Assembly: GCA_017163975.1 (NCBI GenBank)
Contig: JAFFSR010000370.1
Coordinates: 2,654,001 to 2,718,000 of the forward strand
Direction of reading: 5' to 3'
Length of the DNA stretch: 64,000 bases
DNA from: Anastatus disparis
Taxonomy: Eukaryota; Arthropoda; Insecta; Hymenoptera; Eupelmidae
Part shown: positions 9,791 through 22,172 of the stretch, piece by piece
How positions within the stretch are numbered: position 1 is the first letter of the stretch
Layout of the letters: each line of letters starts with the position of its first letter
Program-made: the position numbers and the translations under genes
The notes under the pieces: generated by a model
What the model saw: the letters and a program-made list of their open reading frames with translations, nothing else
Told to the model about the DNA's origin: nothing
The model's database searches: none

Positions 9791-12700
9791 TTGTGAGCAT
9801 GCCACCGGTTGCCATTTTGTGATCAGAGGTTATGTACTATTGGTCACGGTAAGTCTACGCTATAAATCTTAACTGACCTTAATCGATATCAATCAGTCTT
9901 ATGTTGACTAGATTGTATAAACAATTAAATAAATTTAATAAATACACGTAATGAATAACTAAATGAATACGACAGTAAAATAAATAAATTAATTAATACG
10001 CCATTAAAATGAATAAATAAATTACTTTACACGAACAATCATATAAATAAACATGAATGTGCGAACATTTAAATAAATAAATAAATGATTCCATAATTAT
10101 TTAAAATTACCGTTCAAGGTCAATCGCCATAGGTGTATAGGGCCTACGCGAAAATAAAAATTCAAATAAAATTACGCTGTTAACAATTATATTAACAATT
10201 GAAAGTAAAATATAATAATTATTGTTTAATAGTATTGTGTGCGCAATAAACGAAGATTTAATAAATTGATATTGTATTATTTTATAATCACGTTCTACGG
10301 ACATGCGTGACCTCTGCATGCCCTCCTTGAGAACATCTAGGAGATACACAAATGTAATGAGTAAAAATATTCCCTCAGAGGTCATACATCAACTCAAACA
10401 TGTCAGCAAAATTCACTTTGCTACTCTTTTCGATGTTATGTTAAAATCTTTTGCTCGTTCACGATTTATATCTTACATGACTTTATTTACTTTCACGCGC
10501 ACACAACTTAACCTTTTAATTACCTCTATTTAACTGTTAATTTAACCGTCGCGTCGGTTTTATTTTTCTAACGGTTTCTTGAATCTTCCACGCGTTTCCG
10601 AGATATTACTCGCGAATTCCCGCACAATTGAGTTACAATTTTATCTTTCTTTTTCGTCAACTACGACTTTATATGTGTGTATATATAGCCCATTCTCTGC
10701 CAAATCGAAGGACGAAAAATTTTTTTTGCTAAAAATTTGTATAATGGTTCTCTTCCATATTATGGACCACTCAGAATTTTTATATATCTCTCTAGTACAT
10801 ATTTTCAGAGCTACAAAGCTTCAAAGTTGGGCTAAAACCATATTTTTGACATTTTTGACTAATTTTAGGCTTAAATTACTCAGTTGGGTTGCGTTTCAAG
10901 AATATATTACTGATAAGCTTTTTTGTTCAAAGTATTCTAAATTTTGAGAAAATAGTCATTCATAAGTGCTAATGTAGCCATCTGCTGAGCTAAAGTCATT
11001 TAAAACATTGAAATACCACTTTTCAAGGTTTCGAACCATGATCCCGTGTCCAAAAAACTAATCGAAGCAGGTAATATATGCATAAATATAACCTAAAAAT
11101 TTCAGACACTGAAATTTTTACATTTTTAGATGAATTTCTTAAGTTTTAAACTTGAAATTATTTCAAAATAATTTGCAAAATGATACTACGCAAGTTGTAT
11201 TAAAATGAGTTAATTTACTCTTTTTTTTATAGGATTGATCACTGAATTTCAGAATTATCAAATCTGTGTTACTGTGAAGTGGGATAAAAGTTGAAAATAA
11301 ATAAATTGACTTTATGTGTCTATTCATGAAATCATCGTATCGATGATAAGTTAAAAAAATCTTATAAATGTTTAAGAAAGTGCATTATTATGTTTTTAGT
11401 ATACATTTATTGTAATTAAAGTAAAAATAATTTTGGAGATTGTTATAGATGAACGTAGAAGAGATAAATAAGTTTTATAGGGATTTCGACTTGTACCACC
11501 TCAAAAAATATGCTATATCAATACATCCACAACTGACATGAGTTATCGTATATCACTGACAATGAGAATGGATTAATTTAATATTAATACATACCAATGT
11601 CTGTGACATGCTTATTTTAATTATTTGTTCAAATGGCTCTTAAGTTTTTATACACGATAAGATTCAATTATTGCTGTCACATCATTGGATAAATTCAAAT
11701 TAGAATGAAAATGAATTTTCATAAAATGAGAATATTATTTACCAATGTGAATATAATAAGCTACTCTAAAAAAATACAGCAAGAATAAGATTTACCATTT
11801 TCTAAAACTTAACTTAAGAATATAGATCAATAGGTACTTTAATTTCAACAAGACTCGAAAAATAAAATTGAAGTCAGTGTCTATCATCCGCTAAGTCAAT
11901 AAAAAAATATGATCATTTACCTGTTATTTACATTTATATTATTCATCTGCACTGTTATAAATAGAATGCTCACTCACCCCGAATCACACTATTTATAACT
12001 TGTAATGAAAAAAAAGTTATTACAAAGTATCAACCATTATTTCAAACAAATTTGTCAGGATATACATTTATACATGTTTTAAAGTACCCGGTTGAAAAAA
12101 TTCATATGAAAAATTTACATAAAAATTCAAATTAAAAATTCATATAAAAAATTTATCTGAAAAATAAATATAAAAAATTTATATGAAAAATAAATATAAA
12201 AAATTTATATGAAAAATTCAAATGAATAATAATCATGGTGATCATCTCATTATTTTTGTATGGGAAAAGTATGAAAAAACTTCAAAATCTAATCTGCAAT
12301 TCTTTATATGAATTTTTTAATATAAAAAAAATGAAACAAAAATATGTATTAATTATATCAAAAATTCATATGAAAAATTCAGATTAAAAAATGATTCAAT
12401 AAAAGATAAATTTTTTTTTTTCAAACAATTTAAATTTTTTCTCTTTTTATTCTAAACTGAAAAAAAAATATTTCTTTCCACTTTATAATTAGCACAAAAA
12501 AAATTGTTTATTTATCACTTCATAATAATAAAATGATACAATGATTTGAAACATTTTTTTTTCATAAAAAATTTTGTATTCAAACTAAACTTATTTATTT
12601 TTTTCGCTTTGCTAGATCAAACTACGCTCAACTTAAGAGTTATTTATTCTAATGTTTTGCTAACAAAAAAAATCTTTTTTCAATTTATATGTAATTTGTA

Positions 12701-13100
12701 ATTTATTATTTACTTTTTTTTAAACTATAAAACCAAAAAATTTGTTTTTGTTTTCAAATCAATTTACTTTATATTTAACCAAAAAAATCTAATTTAATTT
12801 TAAATATTCTTCCATTTATTTTATCAATTTAATTTTTACTACGTTTTTCAACTATATTTTTTTCTACTTTATTTACTTTTTAATCACTACAATTTCCTTT
12901 CTTATTTCTCTCAACTAAAGCATTATTTTAGCATCGTTTTTTTCACTTTTAAACACCTTTAACTTTTCTTTTTCTTGTTTTTTACACTAATCTTTGTTTT
13001 TTGTTCATCGTTTCTTATTCTATCACCCGCATATTTATATCTCCTTCTTTATCTTCTAAGTCATCCATGCATGTACTAGTTCTTTCTTGTTTACTCTTAA
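9791..13100. other. AT-rich, no gene seen
   Basis: Several short open frames are chance products of low complexity. (AAAT)n-like tracts lie at 9920-10090. At 12090-12400 the words AAAAATTCATATGAAAAATT recur as a degenerate AT tandem repeat. No transposase, RNA gene or splice structure was recognised. Confidence 0.6.
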
Positions 13101-13106
13101 ATTTAT

Positions 13107-13577
13107 TTAACTTTCATCCTGAATAATAGATTTTGATCTTATATTTTTGCTTTTATAAATAAATTCTGTTATGAATCTTTCTTCTTTGATAATTTTATTT
13201 TTCTTTTTAAAATTTTTTTCGCAGTTTTCATTTTTTGGTGTATTTGTCGTTTTGTCTATTTTTGTGTTTTTAGTGAAATAATAGTACCCTGGATCAGCAA
13301 AGTTCATAAGGTTCGTCTGGTTAAATTTCGTTGTGCTGGGGTGGATGATGTTACCCAGATTTCCATGCCGCATCGTAAGACCATCGTCCCATTCATAATT
13401 AATTCTTTTATTTTTAATTAATTCATCATTAACCAAAGTTGTAGCGTGCTTGTCGGTAAAATACGTTATTGTGTTCGCACTCGAACTTAAGGATAAGTTT
13501 TGAGATGACATAACATGTAAAAGAAATTTTAACAAAGAAAAACCGACTTTACAAACATTGCACCAAAAAAACAACAA
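13107..13577 (-). CDS. Hypothetical protein
   Basis: An open frame of 156 codons; a likelier start is the internal Met at residue 23 (MSSQNLSLSSS). The middle (INYEWDDGLTMRHGNLGN) is of normal complexity and not a repeat, whereas the C-terminal third is Lys/Asn-rich low complexity. No family was recognised. It ends 21 bp from the palindromic MITE at 13598. It may be a decayed TE or host exon. Confidence 0.3.
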   Translation of the reverse strand: MLFFWCNVCKVGFSLLKFLLHVMSSQNLSLSSSANTITYFTDKHATTLVNDELIKNKRINYEWDDGLTMRHGNLGNIIHPSTTKFNQTNLMNFADPGYYYFTKNTKIDKTTNTPKNENCEKNFKKKNKIIKEERFITEFIYKSKNIRSKSIIQDES

Positions 13578-13597
13578 ATAATATATTATACTTAAAA

Positions 13598-14092
13598 ATT
13601 GTACGCATACTACGCATCTAACACATGTGTAACGAACATTATAGACTATCTAATTATCTGTAAGAGCACAAGCAAATCATTTTTTTATTAGGTTGCTTAC
13701 AAAGAAATTAGCTAATAGGTAAGACAATATATATATAAAAATATTAGAATTTTGGGAGTCGGTGCCAACCTAAAAAAATTGACTCAAATCTAAAAAAAAA
13801 ATTTTGAAATTGAACAAATGAAGCAATAGATACCTAATGAAACGTTAAAAAATATTGAGAATACTATTTTTTTAAATATTGTTTATCATACATTTTTTTA
13901 TATTCGAGGCAATTTTTTTAGACTGGCACCGACCCAGAAAATTCTAATATTTGTATGTATACATTATCTTACCTATTACCTAATTTCTTTATTAGCTGCT
14001 CATTAAAAAAATAATTCATTTGTGCTCTTGCAAATAATAATATAGCCTATAATATGTTTGCTATACATGTGTTAGATGCGGAGTATGCGTAT
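13598..14092. mobile_element. Palindromic (fold-back) MITE
   Basis: Two arms of roughly 180 bp (13598-13775 and 13915-14092) are inverted copies. The outer ends are TACGCATACTACGCATCTAA and its complement, and inner words such as GTCGGTGCCAACCTA pair with the opposite arm. No coding capacity. The ends lie beside the decayed DDE-like gene at 14.9-16.8 kb, so it may be a non-autonomous relative, which is unproved. Confidence 0.8.
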
Positions 14093-14889
14093 AATTTCTA
14101 AAGATAATATGGAGGGAATCACGTCAACTCTCCTAGCGCGGTGCACGAGCGCTTAGTCCTGTTGTCTTAAAAACATTCTTAATACAATATTTCGAAGTAT
14201 TTTTTTCTTAGCTTTTCAATGGTGTGGTCAGATTTTCCAAAATTTTCCATTTTGTTATTAAAAAAACACAAAATGTGTTATATCTCGAAAAGTCTATTTT
14301 TAATATTTTTAAAAATATTTTTAATGGAAAGCTTAGATTTTTTACATATAAAAAGTTATTTTGCACAAAGTGCCCGATTATATTCCAGTGAGTAATAGAA
14401 CGCCCAAGAGTAGAAGTACCGTGCGCAGTGCGACAAGGCATGTGACTTCGCGCTCGACAGCAGCCGCTGGATTCGGTCCTCCTGTTAACATTTTGCTAGT
14501 TTATAATTTTTTTAAGCCTGTTAGTCTGATTTAGCAATTTTTTTGTTTTTATTAATCTTTTTTCTGTTACTTTGGCTTTTGAAGAGGAATGAGTGTTCAA
14601 ACTCTTTATCTTCGTAGCTTTCTTTATCTAAGTTGCGTGTTTAGATACATTATCATTTGTTTTTTTAGTGACTTCTTTTGGAAAGATTTAATATGTAGAA
14701 CTTGATGACGTTTTCTTTAGTTTTAAAGTGTTTTGATTCAATGGAATAAAAACATGGCACCGTAAAGTCTCTGGTATAGTTTCAGTATTATCTAATTTTG
14801 GTTTGAGTTCTAAAATCGATTTTCTATAATCATTTTTACTACTATAAAGTTATAGACTAGCACGTTTTTCACCTCTTCTTAAGTTCGCA

Positions 14890-16753
14890 CCGATACCATC
14901 ACCTGCACCTTACCGGTGGCATAAAAGTGCCATTCCGTTGGATTTCGAAATCTTTTTCAGAAAACAGGAGATTTTGCATATTTTTCTTATGTTTCAAGTA
15001 TTGACCTGCTCCATCCGTTAAATAATAAATTTTTTTGACTAGGAAATTAGATTTTAGATAAAGTATGACAATTTTCTGATATTCATAAACCGTAACAGTA
15101 TCATGGTTTAGATTATCCAAAATTACAACAATACTTACATGATTGAAATCATTATTTTCTTTGTAATAAACTACAACTGTAAAAATAGTTACCTGATTAT
15201 TATTCCAATCAAAAGATTGGATAGAATTCTGTACTGCAAATGCATAGTTTTCCGCAAAATCCAAACAGACAATAAACTACCCTTCTTGAAGATTTTTTTT
15301 TAGGTTATTCACATATTGTGACTGTTTCTCAGCAAAAAAATCATAAGTTTTTAATTTTATTAATTTTTCGCCCAGTGTGATAAGAGCATGACGAAGCTGT
15401 CTGCCTTCTAATAATATTTTCAATCTTAACTTATGAATAAACGATGCGTTTAATTGAGTTTTTTTGCTATAAAGAAAAAATTTGTAAGATTAAACTCTAG
15501 TGCGGACAACTCAAGAAAACCACCAAAATATTATACATACAAAGTTATAATAAAAACTTTCAATATATCGTATTTTAAGGTTAGGTTTGTCGAGTTTGAT
15601 ATCTAATTTCCAATCCAAGCTCATAAAAAAATAACAAGTCTAAATGATTTTTTATTTTAACAAAAATTATTGTACTAATATAACTTTAGTGCGGACAAGT
15701 CATTATATTTGTTTAATTTAAGAATTTAAAAAGATATCGATAAAATAAAAAAAGCAAAATCGATTGCTGCAGCTCCGACATGCCGTTAAGAAGGTCATAA
15801 GCCTTTTCACATTTTGAAGCTATCGTACACCGATTCGATTGAAACCACGATTCAAATTAAATTTTAAAACTATTATTTTTATTAAAACATTCAAGCAAAT
15901 ATTCTCGCAATATAAACGTATTAGGGCAATTTAGACAGTCACTTAAGAAACACTCCTCACGTGCATTTTTACAGACGTTTTTCTGAATACAATCATGATA
16001 ATTTGTAAGAGATAGTATACTATTTTTCGTTACACATTCTAGCTCAGCAGTTTTTAGGATGAGCTTAACGTTTTCATGATGTACACATACACATACATTG
16101 TGTGTACCATTGCTTTCAGCTGAAACACAGTGTACTAATCTCAATTGTATGAATTTCGTTAATCCAATTTTAACGTGTTTGTGTCCTTTTTTTTAATAAA
16201 TAATAAATTTCGTTTAAATTGCTAAGAAATAATCTTTTCTGAACATTTTCTCGTTTGTCGTTGACCTGCTTTACGGATATGCACTCTTTTAAGCCTGGCA
16301 TGATTCGACTTATGACATTCTTTTTATAAAAACTTTCAAATGGAAACTACAAACTTTTCTGAATTTGTAGTTTCCACCAAATGTACTTTGCCGCGTTTTT
16401 TCAGAAATTGAGAAAATTCTTTTTTCAGCTACTAACTCTTTTGCTTCTCGAGCTTCCTATTAAGTGCAATCAAACTCTCTGATCAAGTCATTACGAGACC
16501 AAAAATTGAAAGCGAGAGTGAGTAGTTGAATTCTATCTTGCTTTGATATCGTATTAGAAAATTTTCTCTTAATTTGTTCGAGAACTATGACCCCAGTTTT
16601 ATGATATTCATCACAACAATTTACATTAGCTTTCTTTGTATCCGAAATAGATAAATCTGTTTTACGTTTGTAAATTTGCCTTCGACATGTAACATATTTT
16701 CGCTTCTTCGGGTACAAACGTAAATATACTTCTAAAAGTTGAAGAAGAGTCAA
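14890..16753 (-). pseudogene. Decayed DDE-like transposon protein, unassigned family
   Basis: Minus-strand pieces in order: 16460-16753 (RKYVTCRRQIYKRKTDLS), ~16150-16330 (SRIMPGLKECISV, KRLFLSNLNEIYYL), 15857-16144 (GTHNVCVCVHHENVKLIL, then several Cys) and 14899-15264 (MDFAENYAF, DNLNHDTVTVYEYQKIV, IYYLTDGAGQYLKHKKN). The DFAENY and TDGAG Asp residues resemble a DDE catalytic core, and the CxCxHH segment may bind zinc. I know this as a multi-copy protein of invertebrate genomes without a name. Stops and frameshifts occur between pieces. An ATG-proximal start is not visible. Confidence 0.6.
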
Positions 16754-17317
16754 ACAGATCTTTAGACATAGGGTGATTATCTCTCGAGACAGTTAACAAT
16801 TTCATTTCATAGGTTGAATTCATTATTGTTGCTACGATAAAACGGAGAAATTCATAACCAATAGATTTATGATTTAATCATAAAAAATCAATATTTAAAA
16901 AAAAAACGTCATCGTATACATGCATTTTTCTGTGACAATTCTGTGTGATTTTGTTTGATTACTAATTGTAATAACCTCTTCATGTAGTATTCAATTGAAG
17001 TAACAGCTGGTACTAAAGTAACGATACTTAAGTTTTAAGTCATACTTAATACTCAAGATATGACTATAAATGCGGACCTTAGTGTATACAGATATAGAAT
17101 AGATGCACGTTATACAATTAGTTACTCATTATTTAGCGTGTACCTAACTTAAGCTTTTAAGAGACCGCTTAGATACATTTTAAACCTTTTTGAAAAAATT
17201 ATACATTTACATGCTTATAATACTAATCGTTTCATCTTTGTATTCAAGTCTGAGTATTCGCAATTACGTGTAAAGTAAAACATGTTAAAACGATCGCGCA
17301 CACCAAGTTTGGAGGAA
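16754..17317. other. Spacer, no feature seen
   Basis: AT-rich DNA between the decayed DDE-like element and the left end of Polinton-1. The last six bases (GAGGAA, 17312-17317) form the left target duplication of Polinton-1. Confidence 0.6.
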
Positions 17318-17930
17318 AGTAGATAAGCTATGGGGTTTCTGGCTCACTGCATTTCTGGCTCACTGCATTTCTGGCTCACTGCATTTCTGGCTCACTACAT
17401 TTCTAGCTCACTACATTTCTAACTCAGTGACTTTGAGAGTCAGGTGAGTTAGAAATGTAGTGAGCCAGAAATGCAGGTGAGCCAGAATGTCGTGAGCCAG
17501 AATGTCGTGAGCCAGAAATGTCGTGAGCCAAGAACCCCATAGCGAGAGGGCGAGCTGCCGGCGGCCGGCTGCGGGCTGTGATGAAGCTACTGCGAAAGTT
17601 TCATAATTTTTATTTTTTAATATTTCTTTTAACTTTTATTTTTTAATATTTTTTTTAACTTTTATTTTTTAATATTTTTTTTAACTTTTATTTTTTAATA
17701 TTTTTTTTAACTTTTATTTTTTAATATTTTTTTTAACTTTTATTTTTTAATACTTTTTAATATTTATTTAATTATAATAAATCGAATGAAAATTATTTAA
17801 GCATTAAAAAAAATTTTTGACTTTGGTCGGAATCGAACCCTCGACCCTATGGACGCGAGGCGAGCGCGTATACCACTACGCCACGGAGCCACCGTATTAG
17901 GGAAATCTTAAAACTTGTATAATAGGAGTT
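17318..17930. repeat. Polinton-1 left terminal inverted repeat
   Basis: It pairs with 33672-34179. Order from the tip: a ~200-bp internally palindromic zone built of TTTCTGGCTCACTGCA units; a GC-rich GCCGGCGGCCGGC block (17556-17570); about six units of TTTTTAATATTTTTTTTAAC (17605-17760), expanded compared with the right copy; and a tRNA-like sequence. Homology ends near AACTTGTATAATAGGA. Confidence 0.9.
17818..17895 (-). ncRNA. tRNA-like Pol III cassette in left TIR
   Basis: On the minus strand an A box (TGGCGTAGTGG) and a consensus B box (GGTTCGATTCC) lie at tRNA spacing and are followed by a run of eight T, the Pol III stop signal. The acceptor arm does not pair, so it is not a normal tRNA. 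It is a tRNA-derived, SINE-like sequence. An equivalent copy lies in the right TIR. Confidence 0.6.
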
Positions 17931-18499
17931 TCCTCAAATTTTATATTATTTTAACATTGACAGCTATCAATTTATTAAACTATAATGAAATGGAAAATTA
18001 ATTATTAAATTATGTTTATATACATTTAGAGATTAAAAATGATGAGATGTATGAAAACTGCAACATATTAGTAAATATAGTTAAAGCTTAGAATAAAAAT
18101 AATAGCGATCTACTTTATCTACACTATGCTTGTGTACATATAAGTTAATACTCGAGGGTCTAGTAGGACTAGTAAAAAAATGTGATATTATTTTATTATA
18201 CATTTATATTTGAGATTAATAATAATAAAGTGTTGTATTAAAAATAATATTGAAAGTTATTTATTTCTTCACTTACACTTATACTTGAGATTTGTACATT
18301 TCAGAAATGTATGTGCTTGTGTGTGTGTGTGTGTGTGTATTGGAGTATTTAATATACAGAATATATATAACAAATAGTCATAGAAATACTTTCTTCTAAT
18401 CAATTGAAGTACAGCAAACATGCTAATTTCTAGATCCATATTTCTTTTAGTTTATAGATCAAATATATTGACTGATAGCTCTCCTCATAACTACATTTT

Positions 18500-18547
<48 letters not shown>

Positions 18548-20614
18548 TAATAAATTAATTTTTCTTTTACCCCAAAACATATTCTCACAGTCCTTATGAG
18601 TGTATTCAGATATAAAAATTATTAAAAGCATCTATATTAAACTATTTTCAGTTCAAAACATAAGCCTGAAATGTATTTATATTATATTTTACTTCAAACC
18701 ACATAGTATAAGATTTAAATCAAAGCCATTGAATCTTATACATTATAATCACAATGAAGAATAATTAAAATCTTATTTTATAGTTAAACATATCTATAGA
18801 AACAATTAAAACATCATTTTAGATGTATTAATATCTATTTCAGAATTTTTAGCTTTTATATAGCAATATAATGAATTTATTTTTAGCTATAACTTTTTTG
18901 AATGAAATTTTAAAGTTTATAAGTTGTGTCATAAACAAGTATTTTATCTTCTTCTATAAGTTGAAACAAACTTTTAGCAAAAATTTTAAAGCTCTATGTT
19001 CTCTAGTTTCAGAGATATAAGATATTTACTATTTCAACTTTGAAGGATTACAGCTATATTTTGAAAAAAATTAGTTTTAGTGTTTGAAACATATTACTTA
19101 ATCTTATAAATCATTGATTATAATGTATAAGATACAATAAGTTAAATCTTATTGTTTATAACTATTTTAAAAAGATTTGAGTATAAATTTTGTATAGCAC
19201 TATAAATGGATTCATTTTTAGCTATAACTTTTTGAATGAAATTTTATAGTTTATAAGTTATGTTATAAGTAGATATTTTATCTTCATCGATTAGTTGAAA
19301 CAAACTTTTAGTAAAAATTTTAAAGCTCTACGTTCTCTAGTTTCAGAGATATAAGATATTTACTATTTCAATTTTGAAGGATTACAGCTATATTTTTGAA
19401 AAAATCAGTTTTAATGAATTTCTACCATTTTAATGCTTGAAACACATTACAAATACTTAATCTTATCGTTAATAACTATTTTATAATTAAACATCTCTAT
19501 AGAAACAATTAAAACATCATTTCAAGTGTATTAATGTTTATTTCAGAATTTTTAGCTTATTCGGCCTTTTCCACTACTATTCATTTCTTATATCACAGAA
19601 ACTAAAAGAGATAGAGATCTGAAAATTTATATATAACTTTGTTATGTTTAAAAAATAATATATAAAGTTATTCCAAGACTCTAAGCTGATTATTTCATCA
19701 TTATTACTTAATTCGAAGAGATGTACTAGACTAGCGAAAGATTCAATTTCTTATAAAAGTCATTTATTAGACCAATTTAAATTTATATTTGCATGAAAGT
19801 TGTAACATTTTAAATATATTTATTGAAAATCATTATTTAGTCTTAATAAAATTCTAAATTATTAAAAATCTTGAAAAAGAAATTTTCTTTGTTTTTCAAG
19901 CCTCAAACTGTTTAAGCTTTAGAAATTTTTTTTTATTTTAACTAATATAATTAGGTTATGAAAGGAAAGTTCATATTTTTATTAATCTAAAGTTGAATTT
20001 ATTGAAATAAAAATATAAATTACAATAATAGTTCATAAGTGGTGAGAGTTCCAACCAATGTTCTCACTGGCATAATCAATCATCCACATAACCTCAACAA
20101 TCATTCCTAACCTTGAAAAATCTATCATGTATTTTATCTTTGTGATGAACCTTGCTGACTGAAGCAAACCAAAGAAATGAATTTCAGAATCAAGCTCACC
20201 TTGTTTTATACTCATGAAAAAGGTTAGGTCGAAAGTGGGGATAGAACTTCAACGCGTTTCTTCCCTCTTCGCGCGCATGCATTCCCCCACCCAATCCTCG
20301 CGTATATAAGAAGGCGCTTTCGAGAGAGCAATGAGTCCGGCTATTTGCCTTGCACATCCACTAAGTACCTCATCCTAAATGAACCTTTTACTGAAGGGTC
20401 AGTCTTTTATAATGATTCTCTCACCATTTGGGTCTCCCACTCACACATGTTTTCAAACGTTATCACTGATGGCGCTGACTATCCGATCGGGTAGATGTTT
20501 CAAATAGAAAATATTCTCTCTGTTTCAATTCTGGAGGGACGTTCAGAAAGCAAAGAAACTTTTGATTTTGTATGGTTGATGCTTCAACATTTATTTGAAG
20601 CATATCACCCTAAG
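17931..20614. other. Gene-poor left arm of Polinton-1
   Basis: No supported gene. It holds a GT microsatellite (18318-18338), a TA microsatellite (18502-18543) and a tandem duplication at about 18775-19560. The duplicated unit of ~350-380 bp includes GCTATAACTTTTT and CTCTAGTTTCAGAGATATAA. At 20303-20310 a TATATAAG box follows a GC-rich stretch (20250-20300). It points rightward, but no frame follows it, so it may be an orphaned promoter. Confidence 0.6.
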
Positions 20615-21649
20615 TTAATATATATAACCAGCTTCTCGTAGTTCGTTAATTATAAAGTCTATCTCCTTGGTAGTATACGGATTTGTATTAGTTGGAGATG
20701 TAAGAATACGAAGGCGATCAACTAATACATTGGGGTCGTCCCATTCTCCAATTCCATAATCTTTCAACAGGAGATCACTCATGTATTTAGATGAAGATGC
20801 GTTACTAATAGAATGATCTGATGAAGTATCATTGTAAGAATCTATGGAACTTAATTTTGCTTTTTTAAATCTATATACTGGTAAATTTTTAAAGTTAGAT
20901 TTCGATTTACAGTTTTCGAGTTGAAGAAAAGTATTATTGGAAGAATCTGATGATGTATCACTATTAACATCGTTAGAACTAACTTTCGCTTTTTTACATC
21001 TTGATACTGATGAAGCGTTATTACGAAGTTTCCTTTTATAACTTTGAAATATGTTGTATTTTTTATTCTTTTGATAATTTTCTATTTCATCATCAGAGCT
21101 AGAATAACTATCTTCAAGTATTTTTGATTCTGGATACCTTTGCTGATTGATGGAATCAATATCATCTCTCCTCGTGAGTTTATCATTTGTATGATGTGTA
21201 TTGAGAGCATCATTAGACTCGCGTTTTTCCTTAAAAATCATATTTCTTGTTACATTTTCTTCCTTCACAGATGTTATTGTATGGTTATGTGATGTACAAT
21301 TTACAAGTTTCATGTCCTTCGTTACAGCACGACTTAAACATTGTTTTGAATAGTAAAGATGACACTTCCAGTGTATATTACCATTCTTCATAACTTTATC
21401 CTTATAGAAAGGAATGCCATTCAAAAGAAGTTTATCTTTTCCTCTAGAACTTTTTATAAGTTGAAGAGATGTATTAGGCGTGAATTCATCAGTAATATTC
21501 GAAACAACATTAATCTTTGAATCATTCGTAAATAGAGTTTTTTTCTCTTGATTAGAATCAAATATTAGACAAATATTTGTATCCAATCGATTTGGAAGTT
21601 TGGATTTAATCATCTCTCTTAATTTCTCTATTTCGAGAAAGTTTGCCAT
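20615..21649 (-). CDS. FLYWCH zinc-finger protein with Polinton C-terminal module
   Basis: Intact 344-aa protein. Residues ~61-123 form a FLYWCH-type zinc finger: the G..FYKDK...IHWKCHLYYSKQC...HNH pattern with C96, C104, H121 and H123 as ligands. FLYWCH domains bind DNA or protein. The middle (130-290) is Ser/Asp/Lys-rich and disordered, with basic clusters (FKKAKLSS, CKKAKVSS) that may be nuclear signals. The last ~45 residues (WDDPN.LVDRLR ... INELREAGYIY) match the C-terminus of the 313-aa protein at 25954-26895. A TATAAATA box lies 61 bp upstream (21703-21710) with a CAGT initiator ~32 bp below. A DNA-binding regulator of the element is plausible, but this is inference. The reading frame is intact, unlike the adjacent PolB. 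Confidence 0.85.
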   Translation of the reverse strand: MANFLEIEKLREMIKSKLPNRLDTNICLIFDSNQEKKTLFTNDSKINVVSNITDEFTPNTSLQLIKSSRGKDKLLLNGIPFYKDKVMKNGNIHWKCHLYYSKQCLSRAVTKDMKLVNCTSHNHTITSVKEENVTRNMIFKEKRESNDALNTHHTNDKLTRRDDIDSINQQRYPESKILEDSYSSSDDEIENYQKNKKYNIFQSYKRKLRNNASSVSRCKKAKVSSNDVNSDTSSDSSNNTFLQLENCKSKSNFKNLPVYRFKKAKLSSIDSYNDTSSDHSISNASSSKYMSDLLLKDYGIGEWDDPNVLVDRLRILTSPTNTNPYTTKEIDFIINELREAGYIY

Positions 21650-21702
21650 GTTGATAGCTTGAGCTTATCATGCATACTGTTCGTGAAATACAAACTCAGC
21701 TG

Positions 21703-21710
21703 TATTTATA
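21703..21710 (-). promoter_or_regulatory. TATA box of the FLYWCH gene
   Basis: TATAAATA on the minus strand is followed about 32 bases downstream by ACAGT (initiator A near 21678). The start codon is at 21649, giving a leader of ~30 bases. Confidence 0.55.
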
Positions 21711-21799
21711 GAAAATAACGGGTCATGCAAAACCTTTTTAACAAGATGATTTACAAGATACTAAGATGATTTAGAATAATAAAATGATTAAAAAAAAAA

Positions 21800-22172
21800 T
21801 CTAGAAATTATAAGAAAGTCGATGAAGAGTCGATGAAGTGTCGATGAAAAGTCGATGAGAGTCGATGAGAGTCGATGAGAGTTGATGAGAGTCGATGAAG
21901 TGTCGATGAAAAGTCGATGAGAGTCGATGAGAGTCGATGAAGAGTCGATGTAAGTCGATGAAGTGTCGATGAAAAGTCGATGGAAAGTTGATGAGAGTCG
22001 ATGAGAGTCGATGAGAGTCGATGAAGTGTCGATGAAAAGTCGATGAAGTGTCGATGAAAAGTCGATGGAAAATCGATGAGAGTCGATGAGAGTCGATGAG
22101 AGTCGATGAAGTGTCGATGAAGTGTCGATGAAAAGTCGATGAGAGTCGATGAAGAGTCGATGAAAAGTCAAT
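21800..22172. repeat. GTCGATGA minisatellite replacing the PolB N-terminus
   Basis: About 35 units of 9-11 bp (GTCGATGAAGT, GTCGATGAAAA, GTCGATGAGA) lie head to tail. On the minus strand they spell an artefactual 'SSTLHRLFIDT' repeat frame. The array abuts the point where PolB homology begins (~22166), so it stands where the exonuclease half of PolB would be. Confidence 0.9.

Noticed and set aside
9791..10385. A 5' LTR for the Gypsy element
   Set aside because: I found no sequence here matching the candidate 3' LTR at 4393-4645.
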